Shown in pieces: positions 9,399 to 19,294 of a stretch of 64,000 nucleotides of DNA (the first letter of the stretch is position 1; every line of letters starts with the position of its first letter). Source of the DNA: Sphingomonas sp. BGYR3 (GTDB lineage: Bacteria > Pseudomonadota > Alphaproteobacteria > Sphingomonadales > Sphingomonadaceae). Location: NCBI RefSeq assembly GCF_025153455.1, contig NZ_JANZNT010000001.1, positions 1,364,001-1,428,000 of the forward strand, given 5' to 3'. The notes below the pieces were generated by a model. That model was not told the origin of the DNA. It was given only the letters and a program-made list of their open reading frames with translations, and did not search any database. A program made the position numbers and the translations under genes.

Positions 9399-10067
9399 TT
9401 ATAGCTGATAGGCGAGCACCAGGATGCCGACGTGATTGATGCGGTCCTCGCCCGGTCGCCGGACGAACTGCACCATGTATCCCGGTTCGATCTGCACGCG
9501 CGGCGCGATGGCGATGCTCAGGTTCGCACCCCCGCGCCATTGCTCGCGCCCGGCCAGCTGCCCCCAGTCGCCGCTATTGGCATTCCACAACAGCTCGGCA
9601 TTGACGTCGCCCGTCACGCCGTCGGCCAGCGGCCGGCGCAGCCGGATCATCTGGCGCAGCCGCCACACCGTGTCCTCTGCCCCGATCACCGACCGCTGCT
9701 CGATCCGGGTGCGGGAAATCAGGATCGGCCGCCCCTCTTCGTCGCGCAGCAGCGGGAACTGGACCTGCTGCCACCAGCGATGCTCGTCCTGATCGCGCCC
9801 CTCCCCGGATCGCGTGCGGAAATAGGCATATCCCGCCAGGATCTGGCTGTCCGGGGACAACTCGACGCCGATCGCCGGGCGCAGCACGATCTGCTGGCTG
9901 TTGGCGATGCCATCGGTCAGCCGCCACTGCCCCTCGATCCGCAGGACGACATTGCCCGCAACCTTGCCCTGCGCGGTCACCCCGCTCCAGATGACGCCGC
10001 GATCGTCGGCATAGGCGACCGAAGGCACAGCGATCATCGCCGCACCGGCCAGGATCGGGCGGATCAT
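9399..10067 (-). CDS. DUF2490 family exported protein (copy 1 of a tandem pair)
   Basis: 222-residue paralogue of the neighbouring gene. It has a signal peptide (MIRPILAGAAMIAVPSVAYA) and the shared blocks QIVLRPAIGVEL, ILAGYAYFRTR, ISRTRIEQR, WRLRQMIRL and a C-terminal RPGEDRINHVGI...YQL. The role is unknown; an outer-membrane barrel is inferred from the pattern of alternating residues and the terminal L. It follows the SppA-GNAT pair on the same strand with a 14-bp gap, so it could be read from the same message. Confidence 0.8.
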   Translation of the reverse strand: MIRPILAGAAMIAVPSVAYADDRGVIWSGVTAQGKVAGNVVLRIEGQWRLTDGIANSQQIVLRPAIGVELSPDSQILAGYAYFRTRSGEGRDQDEHRWWQQVQFPLLRDEEGRPILISRTRIEQRSVIGAEDTVWRLRQMIRLRRPLADGVTGDVNAELLWNANSGDWGQLAGREQWRGGANLSIAIAPRVQIEPGYMVQFVRRPGEDRINHVGILVLAYQL

Positions 10068-10081
10068 TGCGACGACGGGGC

Positions 10082-10651
10082 TCAGCCGGCCAGGCGAACC
10101 ACGCCGACCTCGGCAAAGGGCAGCGGCTCTTCGGGCGGCACGACGCTGTCGTTCAATTCGCGCTGCCAGAACCCGACATCGATCCACCGGCCCATCTTGA
10201 ACCCGATTTCGCGATATTGCCCCGCCCGGCGGAACCCCTGCGATTCATGCAGCGCCACCGATGCCTCGTTGGGCAGGGTGATGACCGTGATCGCTTGGGT
10301 AAAGTTCTGCGCGCGCAGCGTGTCGACCAGCGCGTGCAGCAATAGCCGGCCGACGCCGCGCTGCTGCGCATCGCCCGCGACATAGATCGACGTTTCGACG
10401 ACATAACGATAGGCCGGGCGATCGCGGAACGCATTGGCATAGGCGTACCCGATGACGCCGCGCTCATCGCCCTCGCCATGGGTCACCACCAGCCAAGGGT
10501 AGAAACCGGCGGCCTTTTCCATCCGGGCGCGCATTTCGGCAGCGTCCGGCGCGACATTTTCAAAACTCACCGTCCCGCCGATGACATAGGGGGCGTAGAT
10601 GGCGGCAATGGCAGCGGCGTCGTCAGGGGTGGCGGCGCGGATGTCGATCAA
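10082..10651 (-). CDS. GNAT N-acetyltransferase, phosphinothricin/methionine-sulfoximine acetyltransferase type
   Basis: 189-residue acetyltransferase resembling the Pat/MddA group: start IDIRAATPDDAAAIAAIYAPYV, then GYAYANAFRDRPAY, VETSIYV, the acetyl-CoA P-loop QQRGVGRLLL and the ALHESQGF...KMGRWIDVGFWQ ending. Members acetylate phosphinothricin-like compounds or methionine sulfoximine; the natural substrate here is unknown. I place the start at a TTG at 10651: an AAGGAG sits 8 nt upstream and the codon overlaps the SppA stop as TTGA. No ATG gives an equally good start. Confidence 0.85.
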   Translation of the reverse strand: MIDIRAATPDDAAAIAAIYAPYVIGGTVSFENVAPDAAEMRARMEKAAGFYPWLVVTHGEGDERGVIGYAYANAFRDRPAYRYVVETSIYVAGDAQQRGVGRLLLHALVDTLRAQNFTQAITVITLPNEASVALHESQGFRRAGQYREIGFKMGRWIDVGFWQRELNDSVVPPEEPLPFAEVGVVRLAG

Positions 10652-12534
10652 CGAAGGGCTCCTTCGATCAGGGTAAGGGCGGCGCGGCGGTCGCCGGCTT
10701 GGGTGCGGACGGGGCCATAGGCCTGGCATTCCAGGCAGCGCGCCTGCACGCCCGCCGATGGCCCGGCGATCAGGCGACGGACATCGCCCAGCGCCTGCGC
10801 GAACACGGCCTGCCGCTCGGCGGTCATCCGCGCGAACAGATCGGTGCCCGACGCTTCGCCATCGCTGTCGCTCGGCTTGGTCAGCTGGGCCAGGAATTGG
10901 GTGAACGGATCCGGCTCCTTTTCCAGGAACCGGGGATGCACCTTGGCCGGGTCCAGCTTGGCCAGCTTCGCCGCTTCCGCAACCGCGTCATTCAGGTTGC
11001 CGAACCGGTCGACCAGCTTGATCTGGCGCGCGGTGCCGCCGTCCCACACCCGGCCCTGGCCGATCTCGTTGACCCGCTCCGGCGTCAGCTTGCGCGACTG
11101 GGCGACCAGGCCGATGAACCGGGCATAGCCGCGCTCGATCCCTGACTGCAGGATCGCATCGACCGTCGGATTTGTGCCGCGATAGATATCGGGCTGGCCG
11201 GTCAGCGGAGTCGTCGCCACGCCATCGGCATTGACGCCGATCTTGGCCAGCGTGCCTTCGAAGGTCGGGATGATCCCAAAAATGCCGATCGACCCCGTAA
11301 TCGTGTTCGGCTCGGCAAAGATCACGTCGCCCGGCGTCGATACCCAATATCCGCCCGACGCGGCCAGCCCGCCCATCGACACCACGACGGGCAGCTTCTG
11401 CGCCTTGGCCGCCAGGATCGCCTGACGCATCTTTTCCGATGCCAGCGCCGAACCGCCGGGTGAATCCACCCGCACGACCAGCGCCTTCAGATCCTTTTTG
11501 GCCAGCGCGTCCAGGATCAGCTTGGAAATCGTATCGCCGCCCACCGTGCCGCTGCCGCCTTCGCCGTCGACGATCTCGCCCGCGATGGTGATGACGCCGA
11601 TCGGGCTGCCCACCTGCTTCACCGGATGCGCGTTGATCCAGTTGGCCATCTTGATCGTCTTGTACGTGCCCTCGGCCTTGTTCGGCTCGGCACCGACCAG
11701 CTGGGCGACGCGCTTGTCGAACGCCAGCCGCTCGCCGATCTGATCGACCAGTCCGGCATTCTTGTTCGCCGTCGCGATGTCGCCCTGCGCCGCCTGCACC
11801 AGCTCGGCCGGGCGCTGGACGAACGCATCGACCTGAGCCTTGGGCCGCGCCTGCTTCACCCGGTCGACCCATTGCTGAAAGATGCTGCCGTAGAGCGCCT
11901 GGTTCGCCGCCTTGGCCTCGGGCGACTGGTCGCTGCGGGTATAGGGCTCGACCGCCGACTTGTACGTGCCGACGCGATAGACGTGCGCGTTGATGCCCAG
12001 CTTGTCGAGCAGCGTCTTGTAATAAAGCTGCGCCCCGCCCGGCCCGGCGAACAGCGTGCCGCCCTGCGGGTTGACCCAGACCTCGCTGGCGTTTGCCGCC
12101 AACAGGTAGCCGCTGTCAGTATAGCCGGTGGCATAGGCCAGCACGGGCTTGCCGCTGTCCCGCACCCGGCGCACCGCATCGGCCAGATTGGCGACCGTCG
12201 CGGGATAGCCGCCGGTGAAGCGATCAAGGTCAAGCACCACGGCCTTGACCCGCTTGTCGGTGATCGCCGCATCCAGCGCGCGGACCAGGTCCGACAGGCG
12301 ATGTTCGGCCAGCATTTCCTGCCCGCTCAGCGCGGCAAGGGGATCGACCTCGCTCGGCTGCTCGACCACCGATCCGTTGAGCGCCAGCAGCAGCGCGCCG
12401 TCCTTGATCGCCGACGGATTGGGGCTCGATGCCAGCCCGATGAAGATAAGGCCGAAAAACAGCAGCATGAACAGCAGGACGAGCATGTCCTTGATGCCCA
12501 CCAGGACTTTCCAGATGCCCTTGATCACTCTCAC
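10648..12534 (-). CDS. sppA: Signal peptide peptidase SppA, long (67K) type
   Basis: 628-residue membrane-bound serine protease that degrades cleaved signal peptides. One N-terminal helix (about residues 12-38) is followed by two protease-like repeats, as in the E. coli 67K enzyme. The general-base lysine lies in the GTYKSAVEPYTR segment of the first repeat and the nucleophilic serine in MGGLAASGGYW of the second, with DSPGGSALASE before it. A GTG at 12534 is chosen because AGGAG lies 9 nt upstream. The stop overlaps the TTG start of the acetyltransferase. Confidence 0.9.
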   Translation of the reverse strand: MRVIKGIWKVLVGIKDMLVLLFMLLFFGLIFIGLASSPNPSAIKDGALLLALNGSVVEQPSEVDPLAALSGQEMLAEHRLSDLVRALDAAITDKRVKAVVLDLDRFTGGYPATVANLADAVRRVRDSGKPVLAYATGYTDSGYLLAANASEVWVNPQGGTLFAGPGGAQLYYKTLLDKLGINAHVYRVGTYKSAVEPYTRSDQSPEAKAANQALYGSIFQQWVDRVKQARPKAQVDAFVQRPAELVQAAQGDIATANKNAGLVDQIGERLAFDKRVAQLVGAEPNKAEGTYKTIKMANWINAHPVKQVGSPIGVITIAGEIVDGEGGSGTVGGDTISKLILDALAKKDLKALVVRVDSPGGSALASEKMRQAILAAKAQKLPVVVSMGGLAASGGYWVSTPGDVIFAEPNTITGSIGIFGIIPTFEGTLAKIGVNADGVATTPLTGQPDIYRGTNPTVDAILQSGIERGYARFIGLVAQSRKLTPERVNEIGQGRVWDGGTARQIKLVDRFGNLNDAVAEAAKLAKLDPAKVHPRFLEKEPDPFTQFLAQLTKPSDSDGEASGTDLFARMTAERQAVFAQALGDVRRLIAGPSAGVQARCLECQAYGPVRTQAGDRRAALTLIEGALR

Positions 12535-12653
12535 GTGCCGTTGCTCCTGTTGATGGCCGCGCAAAACGCTAGAGGATCGGCCGGATCGAGTAAACGCCTC
12601 TGACCGCCCGTCGCACGCACGTTCATCCTGCCGCAATTTTTTGCCGCCGCCCG

Positions 12654-12684
12654 TTGACGATGCCGGGGCACCGCCACATATGCC
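12654..12684 (+). promoter_or_regulatory. Candidate vegetative promoter of groESL
   Basis: TTGACG at 12654-12659 and CATATG at 12677-12682 are separated by 17 bp, a fair match to sigma-70-type elements. The expected start point falls on the CIRCE operator just downstream, the arrangement seen in HrcA-controlled chaperone operons. No sequence search for a heat-shock sigma factor site was possible. Confidence 0.55.
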
Positions 12685-12690
12685 GCTTCG

Positions 12691-12717
12691 TTAGCACTCG
12701 CCATGCTTGAGTGCTAA
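12691..12717 (+). promoter_or_regulatory. CIRCE operator (HrcA-binding) upstream of groESL
   Basis: A perfect inverted repeat: TTAGCACTC at 12691-12699, a 9-base spacer, and GAGTGCTAA at 12709-12717. This is exactly the controlling inverted repeat of chaperone expression bound by the HrcA repressor. It ends 33 bp before the groES start, so it would lie in the 5' leader or at the transcription start. hrcA itself is not in the window. Confidence 0.97.
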
Positions 12718-12750
12718 CCACTATCTGAACTCAGGAAGGATCATAGAGCC

Positions 12751-13038
12751 ATGAACTTTCGTCCGCTGCACGATCGTGTGCTCGTTCGCCGCGTCGAAGC
12801 CGAGGAAAAGACGGCAGGCGGCATCATCATCCCCGACACCGCCAAGGAAAAGCCGCAGGAAGGCGAAGTCGTCGCCGCCGGTGCCGGCGCCAAGAACGAA
12901 AAGGGTGAAGTCAGCCCGCTGGACGTCAAGGCCGGCGACCGCATCCTGTTCGGCAAGTGGTCGGGCACCGAAGTCAAGGTGAACGGCGAAGACCTGCTGA
13001 TCATGAAGGAAAGCGACATTCTGGGGATCGTCGGCTGA
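12751..13038 (+). CDS. groES: Co-chaperonin GroES
   Basis: 95-residue cap of the GroEL folding chamber. The opening [12 protein letters not shown], the mobile-loop region [18 protein letters not shown] and the [15 protein letters not shown] and [14 protein letters not shown] blocks are typical. AGGAAGGA lies upstream of the ATG. It is the first gene of the operon with groEL, 57 bp apart, under a CIRCE operator. Confidence 0.98.
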   Translation: MNFRPLHDRVLVRRVEAEEKTAGGIIIPDTAKEKPQEGEVVAAGAGAKNEKGEVSPLDVKAGDRILFGKWSGTEVKVNGEDLLIMKESDILGIVG

Positions 13039-13083
13039 TCGCCACGACCTGAACCGTCAATTTCGTCAACCAATCTGATTTGA

Positions 13084-14739
<1,656 letters not shown>

Positions 14740-14836
14740 TCCTGACGCCGGGGCTGGCCACGGCCGGCCCCACCCGCTTCAGGGCAGAAGGCGATCGGTC
14801 GGTTCCGGCCGACCGGTCCGCCGAAAACCGACAGCG

Positions 14837-14872
14837 AAAGGCCGGAGGGGCAACCCTCCGGCCTTTCTCTTG
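14837..14872 (+). terminator. Rho-independent terminator of groESL
   Basis: Perfect 13-bp stem, AAAGGCCGGAGGG (14837-14849) with CCCTCCGGCCTTT (14854-14866), closed by a GCAA tetraloop and followed by a pyrimidine-rich TCTCTT. It lies about 100 bp after groEL. Confidence 0.88.
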
Positions 14873-14925
14873 CCCGCCCCCGGCCGTTCGGCCATGCTCC
14901 CTGCGGGGACAAGGGGGAACAACGG

Positions 14926-15978
14926 GTGTCGCAATCGATCGACGGGGATGCCGGACGGCACAGGTTCGTCGCGCTGGACGGCCTGCGCGGCGTCGCGGCG
15001 CTGATGGTGCTGGTGCTGCACGGCGTGACGATCTTTCCATCGTCGGTCATGGCGGTCGATCTGTTCTTCATGCTCAGCGGCTTCGTGCTCGCCCATGCCT
15101 ATGGCGAACGGCTGGACAGCGCGGCCGAACGGGTGCGGTTCGTCAAGGCGCGGCTGATCCGCCTCTGGCCGCTCTATCTGGTCGGCTGCCTGATCGCGCT
15201 GCCTGCGGCGATCGGGATGACGCTGTTCGGCTGGTCCTACTGGACGCCGACCGCGCTGGTCCTGTCGATCCTGACCGCGCCCTTCTTTATCCTGCTGCCC
15301 TATGACAGCTACACGATCCCGCTCAATCCGCCCGGCTGGTCGCTGTCGTTCGAACTGATCGCCAATGCGGTGTTCCTGTTCGTCGGCATCCGCTGGCGCT
15401 GGGTCATCGCCATTGTCGGGATCAGCGCGCCGCTGCTGCTGCTCGGCATCTATCTCTATACCGGCGGGACGACCGGCTGGCACAGCTTTGCCGGCGCCTT
15501 TCCCCGCACCTTCTTCTCCTTCTTCGCCGGCGTCCTCCTGTTCCGGCTATGGCAGGGGCAGTGGCTGCCCCGCCTGTCGCTGCCCGCCGTGCTGCTGATG
15601 GCGCTGCTCGTCCTGATGTGCGCCCTCGCCCCGCGTCAGGAACGCAGCTACAGCGCCTTTGTCCTGTTCCTGTTCAATCCCGCGCTGATCTGGCTTGGCG
15701 CGTCCAGCGTGGCGCGCGGCGTGGTGGCCCGCCTGTGCACCTGGCTCGGGGACATTTCCTATGCGCTCTATGTGCTGCACGCACCGGTCATCATGTCGGT
15801 TGAGGGGCTGCGGTTCCTGATGCTCAGCGGATCGGATGCGGCCACCTACACGCCGGACGGATCGACCGCGCCGATCACCCTGCCCATCGCCATCGGGCTG
15901 GCGCATCTCCTCACCTATCGCTGGGATACGCCGCTGCGCCGCCGCCTGACGGCCCGTTATCTGCGCAAACCGGCCTAG
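14926..15978 (+). CDS. Acyltransferase 3 family membrane protein
   Basis: 350-residue integral membrane O-acyltransferase of the OafA/NodX type, which usually acetylates surface polysaccharides. The N-terminal RFVALDGLRGVAALMVLVLH (R-x10-H pattern), VDLFFMLSGFVLAHAYG and VRFVKARLIRLWPLYL are hallmark segments; about ten membrane helices follow. A GTG at 14926 is used, with GGGGGA upstream. The target is unknown; the next gene but one is a glycosidase, so a sugar substrate is plausible. Its TAG stop shares the bases CTAG with the stop of the convergent CE2 gene. Confidence 0.9.
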   Translation: MSQSIDGDAGRHRFVALDGLRGVAALMVLVLHGVTIFPSSVMAVDLFFMLSGFVLAHAYGERLDSAAERVRFVKARLIRLWPLYLVGCLIALPAAIGMTLFGWSYWTPTALVLSILTAPFFILLPYDSYTIPLNPPGWSLSFELIANAVFLFVGIRWRWVIAIVGISAPLLLLGIYLYTGGTTGWHSFAGAFPRTFFSFFAGVLLFRLWQGQWLPRLSLPAVLLMALLVLMCALAPRQERSYSAFVLFLFNPALIWLGASSVARGVVARLCTWLGDISYALYVLHAPVIMSVEGLRFLMLSGSDAATYTPDGSTAPITLPIAIGLAHLLTYRWDTPLRRRLTARYLRKPA

Positions 15979-17048
15979 CGCCCCTCGATCGCCCCGCGGA
16001 CCAGCGCCGCCATCTTCGCATTGTCCGCCACCGACGGGTGGTAATGGCATCCCGTCATGGTCAGCCCGGTGACGTGCCGAGCCGTCACCCGCCCCGGCAG
16101 GTCGCCGTCCAGCGCGGCCTTCACCTGTTCGACCTCGCTGAAAAAGCTGTCCCCGCCCATCAGCACGAACCGCGCCTGGGGCTGCGCCTGCGCAAGATTG
16201 CGCACGAACGCGATGTAGGTCGCCCGGTAATCGGCCTTCAGCGCATCGGCATCGGCCCATTTCTCGCCCGGCTTTACCGGCGTCGAAAAATCATTGGTGC
16301 CCAGGTTTATGACGATCACGTCCGGCTGCCATTCGGCATCGCCCCCGGCCAGCGGTTCCGCCGCCCCCGGAATGGCGCGGGGATAGCGGTTCACCATGGA
16401 ATCGCCCGGTTCGCCGCCATTGTAATTGCGCACCACGCCGAACCCGGAATAGGCGTTGATCCGGTAATCGGCGTCCATCGCCCGCGCGACCATCGCGCCA
16501 TAGGCCTGGGTCGTGTCGGTCAGGTCATGGACCTGCTGCTCGGTACATTCGCGGCTGGTCGACACATTGCCATATCCGACGCTGTGCGAATCGCCGATCA
16601 CCTCGATCTGCATCGTCCGTTCGGGGGCCAGATAGGCGCGGCCCTTGCCGATCAGTTCAAACCCGATGAAGCGGCTTTCCCCGCCCTGCGTCTCGGTCAG
16701 CTTGTCCAGCCGGATCAGGTGCTCGCCCTTGCCCAGCCCCTCGATCACCGTGTCCACCTTGCCCGGCGCGCGGAACACCTGCCGCTCGCGCCCGTCGATG
16801 CTCAGCCGGATGAAATCGGTCGGCGCATCAAACTGAACGCGCACCTTCTCGCCGGTAAAGCGCGCCTCGACATAGACCCCGGGCCATCCGAACCGCTGGC
16901 CCGCCTTGCCCTCGTCCACCGTGCGCCCGCCGACATGGACGGGCAGCGGCGTCTTGTCGACATCCGGGCCGAACCCCGCCGCCATCGGCCATGCCAGCGC
17001 GATCAGCGCCAGCATGGGCAACCGGGGGCGGCGGCGGCGCGGCGTCAT
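15975..17048 (-). CDS. Exported SGNH/GDSL esterase, carbohydrate esterase family 2-like
   Basis: 357-residue protein with a basic-start signal sequence (MTPRRRRPRLPML...). An N-terminal beta-rich domain (about 40-150) precedes an SGNH hydrolase domain with the serine block IEVIGDSHSVGYGN, the INLGTNDFSTP block and a C-terminal histidine in CHYHPS. This two-domain layout is that of CE2 acetyl-xylan/deacetylating esterases. Its ATG overlaps the stop of the upstream GH43 gene (ATGA), so the two likely work together on acetylated hemicellulose outside the cytoplasm. Confidence 0.85.
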   Translation of the reverse strand: MTPRRRRPRLPMLALIALAWPMAAGFGPDVDKTPLPVHVGGRTVDEGKAGQRFGWPGVYVEARFTGEKVRVQFDAPTDFIRLSIDGRERQVFRAPGKVDTVIEGLGKGEHLIRLDKLTETQGGESRFIGFELIGKGRAYLAPERTMQIEVIGDSHSVGYGNVSTSRECTEQQVHDLTDTTQAYGAMVARAMDADYRINAYSGFGVVRNYNGGEPGDSMVNRYPRAIPGAAEPLAGGDAEWQPDVIVINLGTNDFSTPVKPGEKWADADALKADYRATYIAFVRNLAQAQPQARFVLMGGDSFFSEVEQVKAALDGDLPGRVTARHVTGLTMTGCHYHPSVADNAKMAALVRGAIEGR

Positions 17049-18142
17049 TCCGGCCGGATCGGCTGCAATGTCCGGATGCTGCCGTCCGGTTCGAACGTCA
17101 GCTCCGCTACCTTGACGTTGCGCAGATGGGTTTTCCCGGAAATCTGCGTGTCGTGATAGAAAAGATACCATTTGCCGCCTGTCTCGATGATCGAATGGTG
17201 CGTGGTCCATCCCTGCACCGGCTCCATGATGCGGCCTTGATAGGTGAACGGTCCATAGGGATTATCGCCGGTGGCATAGACCAGGTAATGCGTATCGCCG
17301 GTCGAATAGGTGAAATAATATTTCCCGTCCTTCCTGAACGTCCAGCTGCCCTCGAAAAAGCGGCGGTCATGGTCGCCGGTCAGGATGGGCTTGCCCGCCT
17401 GATCCAGGATCACGACGTCGCGCGGCGCTTCGGCAAAGGTTTTCAGGTCCGGGTTCATCCGCGCGATCTTGGCGGTCAGCGCGGGCGCGGCATTGTCGCC
17501 CAGGTCGGTTGCCGAACCATTGGGGTCATAACTGCCCTTCGCCCATTTCTGCAGCTGGCCGCCCCAGATGCCGCCGAAATACATGTAATATTGCCCGTCG
17601 CTGTCCTTGAACACATTGGGGTCCATGGAAAAGCTGCCGGGAATGGGCTGCGGCTCGGCCTTGAACGGCCCGGTCGGCGATTTCGACGTGGCGACGCCGA
17701 TGCGGAACACGCCCTGTTTGTCCTTGGCGGGGAAATACAGGAAATAGGTGCCGTCCTTCGACGCGGCATCCGGCGCCCACATCTGCTGGCCCGCCCAGGG
17801 CACGTCCTTGATGTCCAGCGCGACGCCATGCACCGTCACCGGCCCGCCCACCGTGTCCATCGACAGGACGCGGTAATCGCGCATCGCGAAATGGCTGCCC
17901 AGATCGTCCTCGGGAATGTCGGTTTCGATGTCGTGGCTGGGGTAGATATAGATGCGGCCATCGGCCCACACATGGGCGGACGGATCGGCGGTATAGATGT
18001 CGCGGACCAGCGGCTGGCTCAGATACTTGCCGTCCGACGCGCTGGCCGCTGCCGCCCCGCCCGTCGTCGCCGTCTGGCACGCCGTCAGCGCCAGTGCCGA
18101 AATCCCGGTTGCCATCATCATGGCTGCGTGCCGTATCCGCAT
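17045..18142 (-). CDS. Glycoside hydrolase family 43 lipoprotein
   Basis: 365-residue enzyme with a lipoprotein-type leader (lipobox LTAC at about residue 19-22). The five-bladed propeller signature residues are visible: the base aspartate in YTADPSAHVWADGRIYIYPSHD, the pKa-modulating aspartate in SMDPNVFKDSDGQYYMYFGG and the acid glutamate in FFEGSWTFRKDGKYYFTYS. GH43 enzymes are arabinofuranosidases, xylosidases or arabinanases; which one cannot be told. The start at 18142 has GGAGAGGAAG upstream. It is coupled to a CE2-like esterase and has a LacI-type half-palindrome 49 bp upstream. Confidence 0.88.
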   Translation of the reverse strand: MRIRHAAMMMATGISALALTACQTATTGGAAAASASDGKYLSQPLVRDIYTADPSAHVWADGRIYIYPSHDIETDIPEDDLGSHFAMRDYRVLSMDTVGGPVTVHGVALDIKDVPWAGQQMWAPDAASKDGTYFLYFPAKDKQGVFRIGVATSKSPTGPFKAEPQPIPGSFSMDPNVFKDSDGQYYMYFGGIWGGQLQKWAKGSYDPNGSATDLGDNAAPALTAKIARMNPDLKTFAEAPRDVVILDQAGKPILTGDHDRRFFEGSWTFRKDGKYYFTYSTGDTHYLVYATGDNPYGPFTYQGRIMEPVQGWTTHHSIIETGGKWYLFYHDTQISGKTHLRNVKVAELTFEPDGSIRTLQPIRPE

Positions 18143-18190
18143 CGTCTTCCTCTCCTGATCCATCGTTGGTCGCCGTGTCGTGCCGGCAAA

Positions 18191-18204
18191 GTGAGCGCTA
18201 ACAC
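18191..18204. promoter_or_regulatory. Candidate LacI-family operator upstream of the GH43-CE2 pair
   Basis: The sequence GTGAGCGCTAACAC is nearly palindromic around a central GC (GTTAGC|GCTCAC on the other strand), the standard look of LacI/GalR operators. It lies 49-62 bp upstream of the GH43 start. A related GTTAGCGC core occurs between the galactose dehydrogenase and epimerase genes at 53446-53459. No LacI-family regulator gene is in the window. Confidence 0.5.
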
Positions 18205-18377
18205 GATTAACGCCGGACAGGCGAGATGGAAACCCCCGGCGTTGACGGGCGATGTGGTTGCGTTCCGTCGCGGCTTCGGCTATCGGCCCCGCTTCCCCGC
18301 GATCCCGCATCCGGAATGGCCTGGCTCATACGGGCTGCCACGGCCATTCATTGGGATCGCAAGCTGAGGAGATGAAA

Positions 18378-18581
18378 ATGCCCAAGCTCAAGACCAAGAG
18401 CGGTGTGAAGAAGCGCTTCAAGTTCACCGCCACGGGCAAGGTGAAGCACGGCGTCGCCGGCAAGCGCCACCGCCTGATTTCGCACAACGCCAAGTATATC
18501 CGCCAGAATCGCGGCACTTCGGTGCTGTCGGACGCCGATGTCGCACACGTGAAAGCGTGGGCGCCGTACGGCCTGCGTTGA
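18378..18581 (+). CDS. rpmI: 50S ribosomal protein L35
   Basis: 67-residue basic protein, [14 protein letters not shown]... with the usual [14 protein letters not shown] and AKYIRQNRG blocks. GAGGAGATGAAA precedes the ATG. A start two codons earlier (ATGAAA) is possible but atypical. It is followed after 14 bp by rplT, the standard pair; infC is not adjacent. Confidence 0.97.
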   Translation: MPKLKTKSGVKKRFKFTATGKVKHGVAGKRHRLISHNAKYIRQNRGTSVLSDADVAHVKAWAPYGLR

Positions 18582-18595
18582 TAGGAGGATAGACC

Positions 18596-18961
18596 ATGGC
18601 ACGCATCAAGCGCGGCACGACGACCAAGGCGAAGCACAAGCGGATTTTGGATCAGGCGAAGGGCTATTACGGCCGTCGCAAGAACACGATTCGCATCGCG
18701 CGTCAGGCGGTCGAAAAGGCCGGTCAATACGCCTATCGCGACCGCAAGGTTAAGAAGCGGACGTTCCGCGGCCTGTGGATCCAGCGCATCAACGCCGGTG
18801 TCCGGGCCGAAGGGCTCACCTATTCGCAGTTCATGCACGGGCTGAAGCTCGCTGGCATCGAACTCGACCGGAAGGTGCTGGCCGACATCGCGATGAACGA
18901 AGGCGCTGCCTTCGCCGCGATCGTCGCTCAGGCAAAGGCTGCACTGCCCCAGGCAGCGTAA
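18596..18961 (+). CDS. rplT: 50S ribosomal protein L20
   Basis: 121-residue 23S-rRNA-binding assembly protein, with the long basic N-terminal helix ([29 protein letters not shown]) and the globular part [14 protein letters not shown]...[38 protein letters not shown] provides a strong ribosome-binding site. Transcription ends at a hairpin 24 bp downstream. Confidence 0.98.
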   Translation: MARIKRGTTTKAKHKRILDQAKGYYGRRKNTIRIARQAVEKAGQYAYRDRKVKKRTFRGLWIQRINAGVRAEGLTYSQFMHGLKLAGIELDRKVLADIAMNEGAAFAAIVAQAKAALPQAA

Positions 18962-18984
18962 GCGCGCCTTACGGCAAACGGATC

Positions 18985-19014
18985 AGGGCGTCGGGGCAAC
19001 CCGGCGCCCTTTTT
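18985..19014 (+). terminator. Rho-independent terminator after rplT
   Basis: An 11-bp stem, AGGGCGTCGGG (18985-18995) with CCCGGCGCCCT (19000-19010), one G.T wobble, GCAA tetraloop, then five T residues. Strong terminator for rpmI-rplT. Confidence 0.9.
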
Positions 19015-19041
19015 CGTGCCCGACGCGCTCCTAGCTTCCAT

Positions 19042-19128
19042 CGTCATGCTGAACCGGGTTCGGTATCCAGTCCGCCCCGCGCAATGCGCGTGCGTAAACA
19101 TGGACCCTGAACCAGGATCAGGGTGACG
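19042..19128. repeat. Imperfect palindromic repeat element
   Basis: Two 28-nt arms, CGTCATGCTGAACC...TATCCA (19042-19069) and TGGACCCTGAACC...GGTGACG (19101-19128), are imperfect inverted copies around a GC-rich centre. From memory such CGTCA-CTGAA...GGATCCA elements are dispersed repeats in sphingomonad genomes. It holds no gene. Confidence 0.6.
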
Positions 19129-19185
19129 AGGGACAAGCGTTGAGCCTCACGCGATCGCCTCAGCGGACCAAGATAACAACCTTCT

Positions 19186-19207
19186 CCCCTCCCCTTCAGG
19201 GGAGGGG
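19186..19207. repeat. Perfect CCCCTCCCC/GGGGAGGGG hairpin repeat
   Basis: A 9-bp perfect inverted repeat with TTCA loop, followed by a G-rich run (GTCGGGGGTGGGGGCG). The pattern resembles a common dispersed element of alphaproteobacteria. There is no T-tract, so I do not call it a terminator. The rest of 19015-19294 shows no gene. Confidence 0.6.
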
Positions 19208-19294
19208 TCGGGGGTGGGGGCGTGCCCCAAGGACCCGCGCTTGCGGCGCACTCTTTAAGCCAATCGCAATCGCCCGCTGCTATCCCCGCCCGCG

